Position numbers and translations under genes: made by a program
Source of the DNA: an uncultured Tessaracoccus sp.
Lineage (GTDB): Bacteria > Actinomycetota > Actinomycetes > Propionibacteriales > Propionibacteriaceae
Direction of reading: 5' to 3'
DNA: 62,769 nucleotides
Assembly (NCBI RefSeq): GCF_947286155.1
Contig: NZ_CAMYPD010000012.1
Span: 1 to 62,769 of the forward strand
Part shown: positions 8,364-17,271 of the stretch, piece by piece
Layout: every line of letters begins with the position of its first letter
How positions within the stretch are numbered: position 1 is the first letter of the stretch
The notes under the pieces: model-generated
Database searches by the model: none
Told to the model about the DNA's origin: nothing
What the model saw: only the letters and a program-made list of their open reading frames with translations

Positions 8364-8404
8364 TTGGGGCCTCGGGGGAATGTGAACACCCCTCGGGGCC
8401 CCAA
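8364..8404 (+). terminator. Terminator hairpin after clpP2
   Basis: TTGGGGCC pairs with GGCCCCAA, and the stem continues inward through TCGGGG/CCCCTCGG with one wobble, giving a long GC-rich stem 16 nt after the clpP2 stop. Confidence 0.75.
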
Positions 8405-8536
8405 TGCGTTGAAGGCGCACCTGCGCGAGCCCGCCAATGAGCCAGCCACGCTGCAGCCGTGCGGCGAGCCACCTGGAGTTGCACGGATGAGTAGGTAGGC
8501 TTACGTGGAGAAACCAATCCGGGAGGAGGCCCGCCG

Positions 8537-9814
8537 ATGGCACCAGCGAGTGATGTCCGCGAAGTGTTCAAATGTAACTTCTGCGGCAAGTCGCAAAAGC
8601 AAGTGCGACGCCTCATTGCCGGCCCCGGCGTGTACATCTGCGACGAGTGCATTGACCTGTGTCAGGAGATGATCGAGGAAGAATTCCCCGACGCCGTTGA
8701 CACCCCTGCGCTATCCGAACTGCCCAAGCCGAGAGAGATCCGCGATTTCCTCGACACCTACGTCATTGGCCAGGACGATGCGAAGAAGACCCTCGCCGTC
8801 GCCGTCTACAACCACTACAAGCGGCTCCGCGCCGAGCAGAAGCGCCCCCGCCGCGCGAACGAGGAACTCGTCGAGGTCGCCAAATCCAACATCCTGATGC
8901 TCGGCCCCACCGGCTGCGGGAAAACCTACCTTGCCCAGACCCTGGCGCGCATGCTCAACGTGCCCTTCGCGATGTGCGACGCGACGGCACTCACCGAAGC
9001 GGGCTATGTCGGTGAAGACGTCGAGAACATCCTCCTGAAGCTCATCCAAGCCGCCGACTTCGATATCAAGAAAGCGGAGACGGGCATCATCTACATCGAC
9101 GAAATCGACAAGGTGGCCCGCAAGTCGGAGAACCCGTCCATCACCCGCGACGTGTCGGGCGAAGGCGTCCAGCAAGCGCTGCTGAAAATCATCGAGGGCA
9201 CGGTCGCTTCCGTGCCGCCACAGGGCGGGCGCAAGCATCCGCACCAGGAGTTCCTCGAGATCGATACGACGAAGGTGCTGTTCATCGTCGGGGGAGCATT
9301 CGCTGGCCTGGATGAGATTATCCGAGAGCGCGTCGGCAAACGAGCGCTCGGATTCAGCAACGACACCGACGGGGAGCACGAGCTCATCAACGTCTTCGCG
9401 CAGGTGCGTCAAGAAGACCTCCACAAGTTCGGGCTCATCCCGGAATTCATCGGCCGCCTGCCGGTGGTCACGTCGGTATCCCCACTCGACCGCGACTCCC
9501 TCGCCCGCATCCTGCGCGAGCCCAAGAACGCGCTCATCAAGCAGTACCAGAAGCTGTTCGACCTCGACGGGGTGGAGCTCGAGTTTTCCGACGACGCCAT
9601 CGAAGCCATCGCGGACAGCGCGCTCGAGCGCAACACCGGCGCCCGTGGGTTGCGCTCCATCCTGGAGACGCTGCTGCTTGACGTCATGTTCGAGGTGCCG
9701 AGCAACGACGACATCGCGACGGTGCGCGTCACGGCAGCCACGGTGCGCGGCGAAGAAGGCCCTGAGCTGATTTCCCGCACCGAGATCGAGGCGCATCGGG
9801 GCCTGTCGGCCTGA
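8537..9814 (+). CDS. clpX: ClpX unfoldase subunit of the Clp protease
   Basis: A 425-aa AAA+ protein. The N-terminal zinc-binding domain has Cys13/16/35/38. Walker A GPTGCGKT is at 123-130, Walker B is IYIDEIDK, and the C-terminal small domain carries the NTGARGLRS sensor-2 region. It recognises and unfolds substrates and feeds them into the ClpP1P2 barrel encoded just upstream. AGGAGG about 8 nt before the ATG sets the start. It has its own leader after the clpP2 terminator, so it can be expressed apart from the peptidase. Confidence 0.97.
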   Translation: MAPASDVREVFKCNFCGKSQKQVRRLIAGPGVYICDECIDLCQEMIEEEFPDAVDTPALSELPKPREIRDFLDTYVIGQDDAKKTLAVAVYNHYKRLRAEQKRPRRANEELVEVAKSNILMLGPTGCGKTYLAQTLARMLNVPFAMCDATALTEAGYVGEDVENILLKLIQAADFDIKKAETGIIYIDEIDKVARKSENPSITRDVSGEGVQQALLKIIEGTVASVPPQGGRKHPHQEFLEIDTTKVLFIVGGAFAGLDEIIRERVGKRALGFSNDTDGEHELINVFAQVRQEDLHKFGLIPEFIGRLPVVTSVSPLDRDSLARILREPKNALIKQYQKLFDLDGVELEFSDDAIEAIADSALERNTGARGLRSILETLLLDVMFEVPSNDDIATVRVTAATVRGEEGPELISRTEIEAHRGLSA

Positions 9815-9854
9815 TTGTCGCCGCTCACGAAGCTGGTGGACCCCGGCGCATGAC

Positions 9855-9860
9855 TAAGCT
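9855..9860 (+). promoter_or_regulatory. -10 box before the tricorn gene
   Basis: TAAGCT ends 8 nt before ATG 9869, and no ribosome binding site is visible, as expected for a leaderless transcript. Confidence 0.45.
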
Positions 9861-9868
9861 GGGGCCTT

Positions 9869-12800
9869 ATGAGTCATGGCTACCGGCGTTACCCGCACAT
9901 TCACAGCAAACACATCGTGTTCGTTGCTGACGATGACCTCTGGCTGGGCGAAACAAGTGGGGGCACTGCGGCGCGGTTGACGCGGGGTGAAGACACGCCA
10001 CGTTCGCCGAGGTTCGCTCCCAACGGACGTGACATCGCCTTCGTCTCCACCACCGGCGGCGGTTGGGACCTCTACGTCACAGATGCCGACGGCGGCGCGC
10101 GCAGGCTCACCTGGCTCAGCGCGTCGAGAATGCAGGTATCCGGATGGATAAACGAGTCGCACATCATGATCGCCTCGTCGCACGAAACCGTGGCGCGTGG
10201 GCTGACCTACCTGTACTCCGTCTCGCTCGACGGGCACATCACCCGATTGCCCTACGGCCTCGCCATGGATGCCGCTGTCGGACGGGCGGGCACCGTCGTT
10301 GCGAGCCCGAACTTCCACGGCCCGCACGACTGGAAGCGCTACCGCGGCGGCATGGCAATCCGACTGTGGGTCTCCGCAGACGGCCAGTCCGACTGGAAGC
10401 GCATTCTGCCCGACACCGCGGCGAGCCTCGCCGGCCCCAGCTGGTTCGACGACCGCATCATCTTCACCTCTGATCGCGGCGACGCCGTCCGCGGCCAGGC
10501 ACAGCTGTGGTCGGTCACCGCCACCGGCCGCAACCCGAAGCAGCACACCAAGCACGGCTTCGAGCAGGGCTATGTGCGCGACGCCACCACCGACGGCAAG
10601 AGCATCGTGTACCACGCTCGCGGCCAGCTGTACCTCATGACCTCGCTTGAAGGCCGCCCGGAGCTCCTCGACCTGCGCACCGCCACCGGGCGCCCACAGC
10701 CCGTCTCCATCGCCCCTGGCGAGCGCCTCGAAGCGATCATCCCCGACCACGGCGGCGACGGCTCCTTGCTCGAGTGGCGCGGGGCAGCGTACTTCCTCAC
10801 CCACCGATCCGGCCCCGCACGGGCCCTGGCCGACGCGCCCGGTGTGCGCATCCGTGAACCCCGGCTGCTCGGTCGCAGCGGCAAAGCCATCTGGGCCTCC
10901 GACATCGAAGGCGAAGACTGCCTGGAGATCAAGGGCATCGACGGCGACGGGCCGGTGCGTCGCCTCGCGCAAGGTCGCGTAGGGCGCGTTGTAGAGCTGC
11001 AGTCCAACCCGCAGGGCTCCAAAGTGGCCGTCGGATCGCACGACGGCACGATTTACCTGCTCGACGTAGCTCGCGGATCGCTGAAGAAAATCGGGCGTTC
11101 CCCCAACGGCGAGCCCAGCGGCTTCACCTTCTCACCTGACGGGCGCTACCTCGTGTGGCGCGAGGCGATCGCCAACGAAGGTATGCTCGGCAGGCTCGTC
11201 GGCTACGACCTCACCGACGACGCCTCGTTCACGCTTACCAGGGGCCAATTCAACGACTACTCACCGCAGTTTTCCACCTGCGGCAAGTACCTCATCTTCC
11301 TGTCGTCGCGCACCATCGACCCCAGCTACGACGAGCTCACCTTCGACCTCTCGTTCACCAACACCGTGCGCCCCTGGCTGGTGCCGCTGAGCGCCGAGGA
11401 ACCGTCGCCGTTCGGAGTGAGCGCCGACGGTTGGCAGATCAGCGAACCCGACGACGACTCCAACACCACCGACGACGCCAAGAAGGACGACCAAGACAGC
11501 AGCGACCTTCCGCAAGGAACCCTCGACGTGGACGGCTTCGAGGACCGCCTCTCGGTGTTTCCCGTCCCCAGCGGGCAGTTCCGTGGCGTATTTCCCGTCG
11601 CCGACGGCGTCATCTGGACCCGCTCCACCGCCGGGAGTGCGGTGCTGGGCGACGGGCGCGTCGGCACCGAAGACGCCAAAGACCTCGTCGAGCACTTCTC
11701 ATTTAAACAGCGCAAGACGACGGTGGTCGTCGACGCGTGCGACGCCGTGGCCGTATCCGGCGACGGTGAGCGTCTCGTCGTGCGTTCTGGCGACGAGGTG
11801 TGGGTGCAACCCTCCGACTCGAAACCGGACGACGACAGGATTGGCGTGGACCTCAGCCGTCTTCGCCGCGACGTTGACCCCGTCGCCGATTGGCAGCAGA
11901 TGTTCGACGAGACCACACGCCTCATGGCCAGCCACTTCTGGCGCGAGGACATGGATGGCGTCGACTGGACATCGGTGGTGGCCCAGTACCGCCCGCTCGT
12001 CGGCCACCTTGCCACCTACGACGACCTGGTTGACCTGCTGTGGGAAGTCATCGGCGAACTGAACACGTCGCACAGTTACGTGATTCCGCCCAATACGGGG
12101 GAGCGGGTGCCCGTCGGCTGGCTTGGCGCGGAATTCAGGCGCAACTCCAAGCAGGAGATTGTGATCGACCGCATCTTGCCCGGCGAATCCTCCGACCCCC
12201 GCGCACGCTCCCCGCTGCTGGCGGCGGGTGTTGGCGCGGAGCCCGGCGACGTGATCCTCGCCATCGACGGTCACCCCACCGCCGAAGCGAAACACATCGG
12301 CGAGCTGCTCGTCGGAACTGCGGAGAAAGCGATTGAGCTCACGCTCGCCCGGGGGCGCATGAAGCGCCGTGTCGCGGTGGTGCCGGTGGCCTCCGAGGTG
12401 CCGCTGCGCTACCACGAATGGGTGAAACACAACGTGCGATACGTTGATCGCGCTTCCGACGGCAAGCTCGGCTACGTGCACGTGCCCGACATGACCGCCT
12501 TCGGCTGGGCCGAGTTCCACCGACTCATCGGCGAGGCAACCCAGCGCGACGGCATCGTCGTCGACGTGCGGTACAACGGCGGAGGCCACACCTCCGAGCT
12601 CGTGTTGGAGCGGCTGATGCGCAAGGTGGTTGCATTCACGGGCGCGCGCCACCTCGACGGTTTCGGCACCTACCCGGCGCAGGGCCTGCGCGGCCCCGTC
12701 GTGTTCGTCACCAACCCCTACGCCGGCTCCGACGGCGACATCGTCACCCTCGCTGCCCAGGAGCACGGGCTCGGTCCGGTGGTGGGGGAGCGCTCCTGGG

Positions 12801-13066
12801 GTGGCGTGATCGGCATCGACGGGCGGTTTCAGCTCGTCGACGGCACCGAGGTCACGCAGCCGCGCTACTGGATCCAGTTTGAGCGCTCCGGGATGCGCGT
12901 CGAGAACCACGGCGTTGACCCCGACATCGAGGTGGAGATGACGCCCGACAGCTGGGAATCCGATAAGGATCCGCAGCTCGACGCGGCCATCGCGGAGGCC
13001 TTGCAGCGGCTCCAGCGCATTCCCGCAAAGGAGCCCAAGCCGCTGGGCGCACCGCGCTTCGCCTGA
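9869..13066 (+). CDS. Tricorn protease homologue (S41 family)
   Basis: A 1065-aa protein with the tricorn architecture. N-terminal WD/TolB-like beta-propeller repeats run to about 650, with an Asp-rich linker near 530-550. A core domain, a PDZ domain (about 750-840) and a C-terminal S41 peptidase domain follow. The GSDGD motif contains the likely nucleophile Ser954. Tricorn degrades oligopeptides released by larger proteases in the cytosol, which fits its place next to clpP1-clpP2-clpX. Full family length is present with no break. A terminator follows. Confidence 0.9.
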   Translation: MSHGYRRYPHIHSKHIVFVADDDLWLGETSGGTAARLTRGEDTPRSPRFAPNGRDIAFVSTTGGGWDLYVTDADGGARRLTWLSASRMQVSGWINESHIMIASSHETVARGLTYLYSVSLDGHITRLPYGLAMDAAVGRAGTVVASPNFHGPHDWKRYRGGMAIRLWVSADGQSDWKRILPDTAASLAGPSWFDDRIIFTSDRGDAVRGQAQLWSVTATGRNPKQHTKHGFEQGYVRDATTDGKSIVYHARGQLYLMTSLEGRPELLDLRTATGRPQPVSIAPGERLEAIIPDHGGDGSLLEWRGAAYFLTHRSGPARALADAPGVRIREPRLLGRSGKAIWASDIEGEDCLEIKGIDGDGPVRRLAQGRVGRVVELQSNPQGSKVAVGSHDGTIYLLDVARGSLKKIGRSPNGEPSGFTFSPDGRYLVWREAIANEGMLGRLVGYDLTDDASFTLTRGQFNDYSPQFSTCGKYLIFLSSRTIDPSYDELTFDLSFTNTVRPWLVPLSAEEPSPFGVSADGWQISEPDDDSNTTDDAKKDDQDSSDLPQGTLDVDGFEDRLSVFPVPSGQFRGVFPVADGVIWTRSTAGSAVLGDGRVGTEDAKDLVEHFSFKQRKTTVVVDACDAVAVSGDGERLVVRSGDEVWVQPSDSKPDDDRIGVDLSRLRRDVDPVADWQQMFDETTRLMASHFWREDMDGVDWTSVVAQYRPLVGHLATYDDLVDLLWEVIGELNTSHSYVIPPNTGERVPVGWLGAEFRRNSKQEIVIDRILPGESSDPRARSPLLAAGVGAEPGDVILAIDGHPTAEAKHIGELLVGTAEKAIELTLARGRMKRRVAVVPVASEVPLRYHEWVKHNVRYVDRASDGKLGYVHVPDMTAFGWAEFHRLIGEATQRDGIVVDVRYNGGGHTSELVLERLMRKVVAFTGARHLDGFGTYPAQGLRGPVVFVTNPYAGSDGDIVTLAAQEHGLGPVVGERSWGGVIGIDGRFQLVDGTEVTQPRYWIQFERSGMRVENHGVDPDIEVEMTPDSWESDKDPQLDAAIAEALQRLQRIPAKEPKPLGAPRFA

Positions 13067-13076
13067 TCCTAGATGA

Positions 13077-13100
13077 GCCCCGCCTTGCCACAGGCGGGGC
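13077..13100 (+). terminator. Terminator hairpin after the tricorn gene
   Basis: A perfect 8-bp GC stem, GCCCCGCC (13077-13084) with GGCGGGGC (13093-13100), 11 nt after the stop. Confidence 0.75.
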
Positions 13101-13120
13101 GCGTGCTCTACCTTGATGGG

Positions 13121-13147
13121 GCAGGCGTCCGCCTGCGCAGGCGTTTT
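13121..13147 (+). promoter_or_regulatory. Three-part switching hairpin at the head of the rtcB leader
   Basis: GCAGGCG (13121-13127), CGCCTGC (13130-13136) and GCAGGCG (13137-13143) follow one another, then TTTT. The middle segment can pair with either neighbour. One pairing gives a tiny terminator-like stem directly before the T run. This could be a terminator or a simple switch; the sequence alone cannot decide. Confidence 0.4.
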
Positions 13148-13166
13148 GGACCGAAAGGAGATGACG

Positions 13167-13241
13167 ATGAACCAGTGCTCCCGACTGCAGCGTGAGAAGT
13201 TCTTCGTCTTCTGTGACCGGTCCGCCGTGCCGTCTACCTGA
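13167..13241 (+). CDS. Putative 24-aa leader peptide upstream of rtcB
   Basis: A short reading frame, MNQCSRLQREKFFVFC plus eight residues, begins 6 nt after a strong GGAG (13157-13160), better spaced than most sites in this window. An in-frame ATG at 13161 would overlap that site. The peptide ends 21 nt before a perfect 14-bp hairpin, and rtcB follows. The order ribosome site, short peptide, hairpin, gene resembles an attenuator. The codons include Cys, Phe-Phe-Val-Phe and Arg. No homologue is known to me. Confidence 0.45.
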   Translation: MNQCSRLQREKFFVFCDRSAVPST

Positions 13242-13262
13242 CGCACACCCAAACACTTCCTT

Positions 13263-13297
13263 ACAAGGGCCCGGTCAGCGCGCGACCGGGCCCTTGT
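13263..13297 (+). terminator. Perfect 14-bp hairpin between the leader ORF and rtcB
   Basis: Arms 13263-13276 and 13284-13297 pair perfectly around a 7-nt loop. The stem is followed by TGTGTG rather than a T run. It lies 39 nt upstream of the rtcB start codon and could act as an attenuator or simply end the short leader transcript. Confidence 0.65.
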
Positions 13298-13335
13298 TGT
13301 GTGCCTGCACCCATATGAACGAAAGGAACAGACCA

Positions 13336-14547
13336 ATGGTCACCACCCTGCCCACGGCACTGCCCGGCTCGGACGCCGACGTGCTCCTGTGGGCCGACCC
13401 GTCGGAAGTCGAGGACGCAGCCCTGCAGCAGCTGCGCAACATCGCGTCGCTCCCGTGGGTCAATCGTGTCCGCGTCATGCCCGACGTGCATCTCGGCAAG
13501 GGAGCCACCGTCGGATCCGTGATCGCAATGCGCGACGCCGTCGCACCCTCCGCGGTCGGCGTCGACATCGGCTGCGGCATGATCGGCGTCCGCACGAGCC
13601 TCACCGCAGACGACCTCCCCGAGGACCTCTCTGCGCTTCGGCTCGCCATCGAGGCGGCGGTCCCCGTCGGCTGGCACCAGCACGACAGCCACGCCCCCAT
13701 CCTCGACGACAACCCGCGCCTGGCTGCGCAGTTCGATCCGCTCGTACGCGGCTTCGACGAGCTGCGCGCGCCGAGGGTGGGGGATCGTCGGCAGAAGATG
13801 GTGGCGCAGTGCGGCACCCTCGGCGGCGGAAACCACTTCATCGAGGTCACGCTCGACGATGACGACCGGGTGTGGCTCATGCTGCACTCCGGGTCACGCA
13901 ACATCGGCAAGGAGATCGCGGAGCGCCATATCGCGACGGCGAAGACGCTCAACCACAACCTCGATCTGCCCGACCGCGACCTCGCCGTGTTCCTCGCGGG
14001 CACCGACGAGATGGCGGCGTACCTCCACGACCTCTACTGGGCGCAGGCCTACGCGAAGACCAACCGCGAGGTGATGATGGCGCTGGTGCAGGCCGTCGTC
14101 GTGCAGCACTTCCCGCACGTGCGCTTCGACGAGGGCGTGAACTGCCACCACAACTACGTCTCGGAAGAGACGTACGACGGGGTGGAGCTCGTCGTGACCC
14201 GCAAGGGCGCCATCCGCGCGGGGCGCGGAGACCTGGGACTCATCCCGGGCTCCATGGGAACAGGCTCCTACGTGGTGCGCGGCCTCGGCAATGAGGTGGG
14301 CCTCAACTCCGCTTCGCACGGCGCCGGACGCCGGATGTCCAGGCGGGCAGCGAAGCGCGCGTTCACTGTCGATGACCTCGCGGCGCAGACCGCAGGCATC
14401 GAGTGCCGCAAGGACGAGGGTGTGCTCGACGAGATCCCCGGCGCCTACAAGGACCTCGCCAAGGTCATTGAGGCGCAGACCACCGGCGAACAGCCGCTGG
14501 TTGAGGTGGTCGCGCGGTTGCGCACTATCCTGTGCGTGAAGGGGTGA
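13336..14547 (+). CDS. rtcB: RNA-splicing ligase RtcB
   Basis: A 403-aa RtcB, the GTP- and Mn-dependent ligase that joins RNA 3'-phosphate or cyclic-phosphate ends to 5'-OH ends. The metal-binding blocks PDVHLGKG (49-56), GVDIGCGM with Cys80, GGGNHFIEV, and SHGAGRRMSR with the guanylated histidine are all present. AAAGGA lies about 8 nt before ATG 13336. An open frame extends upstream through the hairpin but has no start supported by a ribosome site. No archease or RtcA gene is adjacent. The unusual leader suggests regulated expression. Confidence 0.93.
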   Translation: MVTTLPTALPGSDADVLLWADPSEVEDAALQQLRNIASLPWVNRVRVMPDVHLGKGATVGSVIAMRDAVAPSAVGVDIGCGMIGVRTSLTADDLPEDLSALRLAIEAAVPVGWHQHDSHAPILDDNPRLAAQFDPLVRGFDELRAPRVGDRRQKMVAQCGTLGGGNHFIEVTLDDDDRVWLMLHSGSRNIGKEIAERHIATAKTLNHNLDLPDRDLAVFLAGTDEMAAYLHDLYWAQAYAKTNREVMMALVQAVVVQHFPHVRFDEGVNCHHNYVSEETYDGVELVVTRKGAIRAGRGDLGLIPGSMGTGSYVVRGLGNEVGLNSASHGAGRRMSRRAAKRAFTVDDLAAQTAGIECRKDEGVLDEIPGAYKDLAKVIEAQTTGEQPLVEVVARLRTILCVKG

Positions 14548-14552
14548 GCAGA

Positions 14553-14592
14553 TTCGTCGGGAGGCGTCTCAGCCGAGGCGCTTCCCGACGAA
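14553..14592. terminator. Bidirectional hairpin between rtcB and valS
   Basis: TTCGTCGGGA (14553-14562) pairs with TCCCGACGAA, and the inner part GCGTCTC/GAGGCGC continues the stem with one wobble. It lies between the convergent ends of rtcB and valS. Confidence 0.75.
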
Positions 14593-14624
14593 CGACCTTC
14601 CCGAGGCCGATCGCGGCGGGAACA

Positions 14625-17165
14625 TCACTCCTGCGAGGCGAGCTCCACGTCGACGGCGAGCTCGTCGCCGCCGTCGGTCCACGTCACGTCGCCGACGATG
14701 CGCCCGACGGCGCGCAGGTCGCTTTCGATGGTGCGCAGCCGCTCCAGCACGTCGGCGGGGCCACTGAACGCGGCCTTGATGACCTCCGTGCGCATCGACA
14801 CCTTCGCGTTGGACTTCGCGCCGCGGATTGCGATGAGCGCCGACGCCACGTCGTCCATGAGCTCGGTGTCTGCCTTCGGCAGCTCGTCGACGGTGGGCCA
14901 CGCCGAGCGGTGGATGGAGCCGTCGCGGAACCAGCTCCATGTCTCCTCCGTCACGTACGGCAGGAACGGGGCGAGCAGGCGCAGCTGCACGTCGAGCGCG
15001 AGCTGCAGTGCGGCCTTCGCGGAGCGGGACTCCTCGTCGTCGGAGTAGGCGCGCTCCTTCACCAGCTCGATGTAGTCGTCGCAGAATGCCCAGAAGAACT
15101 GTTCGGCGGCCTCGAGTGCCGACGTGTAGTCGTACCCGTCGAACGCCTCCGTGGCTGCCGTCACCACGCCGCGCAGCGAAGCGAGCAGCGCACGGTCGAG
15201 CGGGTTGGTGACTTCGTCGACGGTGAACTCGCCCTCCGCGCGGGACAGCGCGAACTTCGATGCGTTCAGCACCTTCGTCGCTAGGCGGCGGCCCACCTTC
15301 ATCTGCGACTCGTCGAACGGCGAATCAAGCCCCGGGCGGGCCATGGCTGCGCGCCAGCGCACCGCGTCGGAGCCGAATTTGTCGAGGATCTCGGTGGGCA
15401 CCACCACGTTGCCCTTCGACTTGGACATCTTCTTGCGGTCGGGGTCGACCACGAAACCCGAAATCGTGGCGCGCTTCCACGGCAGCGAGTCGAATTCGAA
15501 GTGGGAGCGCACGACGCGGGAGAACAGCCAGGTGCGGATGATGTCGTGGGCCTGCGGGGCCACGTCCATGGGGAACGTGAGGTTGAACAGTTCCTCGTCG
15601 CGCTGCCAACCGCAGGCAAGTTCGGGGGTGAGCGACGACGTCGCCCACGTGTCCATCACGTCCGGGTCCGCCATGAAGCCGCCCGCCTGGCCACGCTGGG
15701 TTTCGTCGTAGCCTGCGGGTGCCTGCGACATCGGGTCGACGGGAAGCTCGGCCTCGTCCGGCACGATCGGATGGTCGTAGTCGGGTTCGCCATCGGCGTC
15801 GAGCGGGTACCAGAGAGGGAACGGCACGCCGAAGAAGCGCTGGCGCGAGATCAGCCAGTCGCCGTTCAGGCCCTCCACCCAGTTGTCGTAGCGGTGACGC
15901 ATGTGCTCCGGCACCCACTGCAACTCCTCGCCGCGGGCACGCAGCTTGGCCTTGAGTTCGTCGTCGCGGCCACCGTTGGAGATGTACCACTGCCTCGTGG
16001 CGACGATCTCGAGCGGCTTGTCGCCCTTCTCGAAGAAGTTCGCCTTGCGGGTGGTGGCCTTCGGCTCTTCTGTCATCGCGCCGGATTCACGCAGCATCGC
16101 GACGGTGGCCTCGCGGGCGGAGAACACCGTCTTGCCGGCAAGCTGCTCGTACGGCTCGGTGTTGGTGACCCACTCGGGCGTCTCACGCGCGAACCGCCCG
16201 TCGCGGCCAATCACCGTGCGCGTGGGGAGGTTAAGCTCGCGCCACCAGGTGACGTCGGTGAGATCGCCGAAGGTACAGCACATGGCGATGCCGGCGCCCT
16301 TGCCAGGCTCCGCGTCGCGGTGGGCGAGGACGGGAATCTCGACGCCGAACACCGGCGACGTCACCGTCTGCCCATACAGATCCCGGTAACGCCCGTCGTC
16401 GGGGTGCGCGATGAGCGCGCACACACTCACCAGCAGCTCAGGGCGGGTGGTTTCGATGAAGACGGGGGAGCCGTCAGCCTTCGTGAAGGCGACGCGGTGG
16501 TAGGCGCCGGGATAGTCGCGGGCCTCGAGCTCGGCCTGCGCGACAGCGGTCTGGAACGTCACATCCCACAGCGTCGGCGCGTGGTTCATGTACGCCTCGC
16601 CACGGGAGAGGTTACGCAGGAAGGCCTTCTGGGCGATGGCCTGGGTGTCGCGCCCGATCGTCGTGTAGAGCAGATCCCAGTCCACCGACAGCCCAAGCCT
16701 GCGCCACAGCGCCTCGAACACCTGCTCGTCGAGGGCCGTCAGTTCCTCGCACAGCTCAATGAAATTGCGACGAGACACCGCCACCTGGCGCTTCGGGTCA
16801 GGCTTGGCGGGAGGCTGGAAATCGGGGTCGTAGGGCAGCGACGGGTCGCAGCGCACGCCGTAGTAGTTCTGCACGCGGCGCTCGGTGGGCAGACCGTTAT
16901 CGTCCCAACCCATGGGGTAGAACACTTCCTTGCCGCGCATGCGCTGGTAGCGCGCCACCACGTCGGTGTGGGTGTAGCTGAATACGTGACCGACGTGCAG
17001 CGAGCCGGAGACGGTGGGCGGCGGGGTGTCGATGGAGAACACGGCTTCGCGGGAGGCCGGGCGACGGAATGCGTACGTGGCTTCGTCGCTCCATACCTTG
17101 CCCCACTTCTCCTCGAGGCCTTCGAGGGACGGCTTGTCGGGGATGCGGGATTGCAATTCGGTCAT
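14625..17165 (-). CDS. valS: Valyl-tRNA synthetase
   Basis: An 846-aa class I synthetase that charges tRNA-Val. HVGH is at 57-60, equivalent to HIGH, and KMSKS is at about 578-582. The large editing insertion and anticodon-binding domain lie between and after them. The C-terminus is short, without the long coiled coil of some bacterial ValRS. The ATG lies 7 nt after a TAAGAT box on the minus strand (17173-17178), so it may be leaderless. Confidence 0.97.
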   Translation of the reverse strand: MTELQSRIPDKPSLEGLEEKWGKVWSDEATYAFRRPASREAVFSIDTPPPTVSGSLHVGHVFSYTHTDVVARYQRMRGKEVFYPMGWDDNGLPTERRVQNYYGVRCDPSLPYDPDFQPPAKPDPKRQVAVSRRNFIELCEELTALDEQVFEALWRRLGLSVDWDLLYTTIGRDTQAIAQKAFLRNLSRGEAYMNHAPTLWDVTFQTAVAQAELEARDYPGAYHRVAFTKADGSPVFIETTRPELLVSVCALIAHPDDGRYRDLYGQTVTSPVFGVEIPVLAHRDAEPGKGAGIAMCCTFGDLTDVTWWRELNLPTRTVIGRDGRFARETPEWVTNTEPYEQLAGKTVFSAREATVAMLRESGAMTEEPKATTRKANFFEKGDKPLEIVATRQWYISNGGRDDELKAKLRARGEELQWVPEHMRHRYDNWVEGLNGDWLISRQRFFGVPFPLWYPLDADGEPDYDHPIVPDEAELPVDPMSQAPAGYDETQRGQAGGFMADPDVMDTWATSSLTPELACGWQRDEELFNLTFPMDVAPQAHDIIRTWLFSRVVRSHFEFDSLPWKRATISGFVVDPDRKKMSKSKGNVVVPTEILDKFGSDAVRWRAAMARPGLDSPFDESQMKVGRRLATKVLNASKFALSRAEGEFTVDEVTNPLDRALLASLRGVVTAATEAFDGYDYTSALEAAEQFFWAFCDDYIELVKERAYSDDEESRSAKAALQLALDVQLRLLAPFLPYVTEETWSWFRDGSIHRSAWPTVDELPKADTELMDDVASALIAIRGAKSNAKVSMRTEVIKAAFSGPADVLERLRTIESDLRAVGRIVGDVTWTDGGDELAVDVELASQE

Positions 17166-17172
17166 GCCAGCG

Positions 17173-17178
17173 ATCTTA
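17173..17178 (-). promoter_or_regulatory. -10 box of a leaderless promoter for valS
   Basis: TAAGAT on the minus strand ends 7 nt before the valS ATG. Confidence 0.5.
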
Positions 17179-17223
17179 GTGGCAACCCTCGAGCCATGCA
17201 GTTTCGCTCAACGGTGAATGCGA

Positions 17224-17259
17224 CGAGAGCCCGCAGCCGAGGTGGCGTGCGGGCTCTCG
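17224..17259 (-). terminator. Terminator hairpin after the DsbA-like gene
   Basis: A perfect 12-bp stem, CGAGAGCCCGCA (17224-17235) with TGCGGGCTCTCG (17248-17259), 12 nt beyond the stop of the minus-strand gene. Confidence 0.8.
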
Positions 17260-17271
17260 TGGGCGGTGTGG

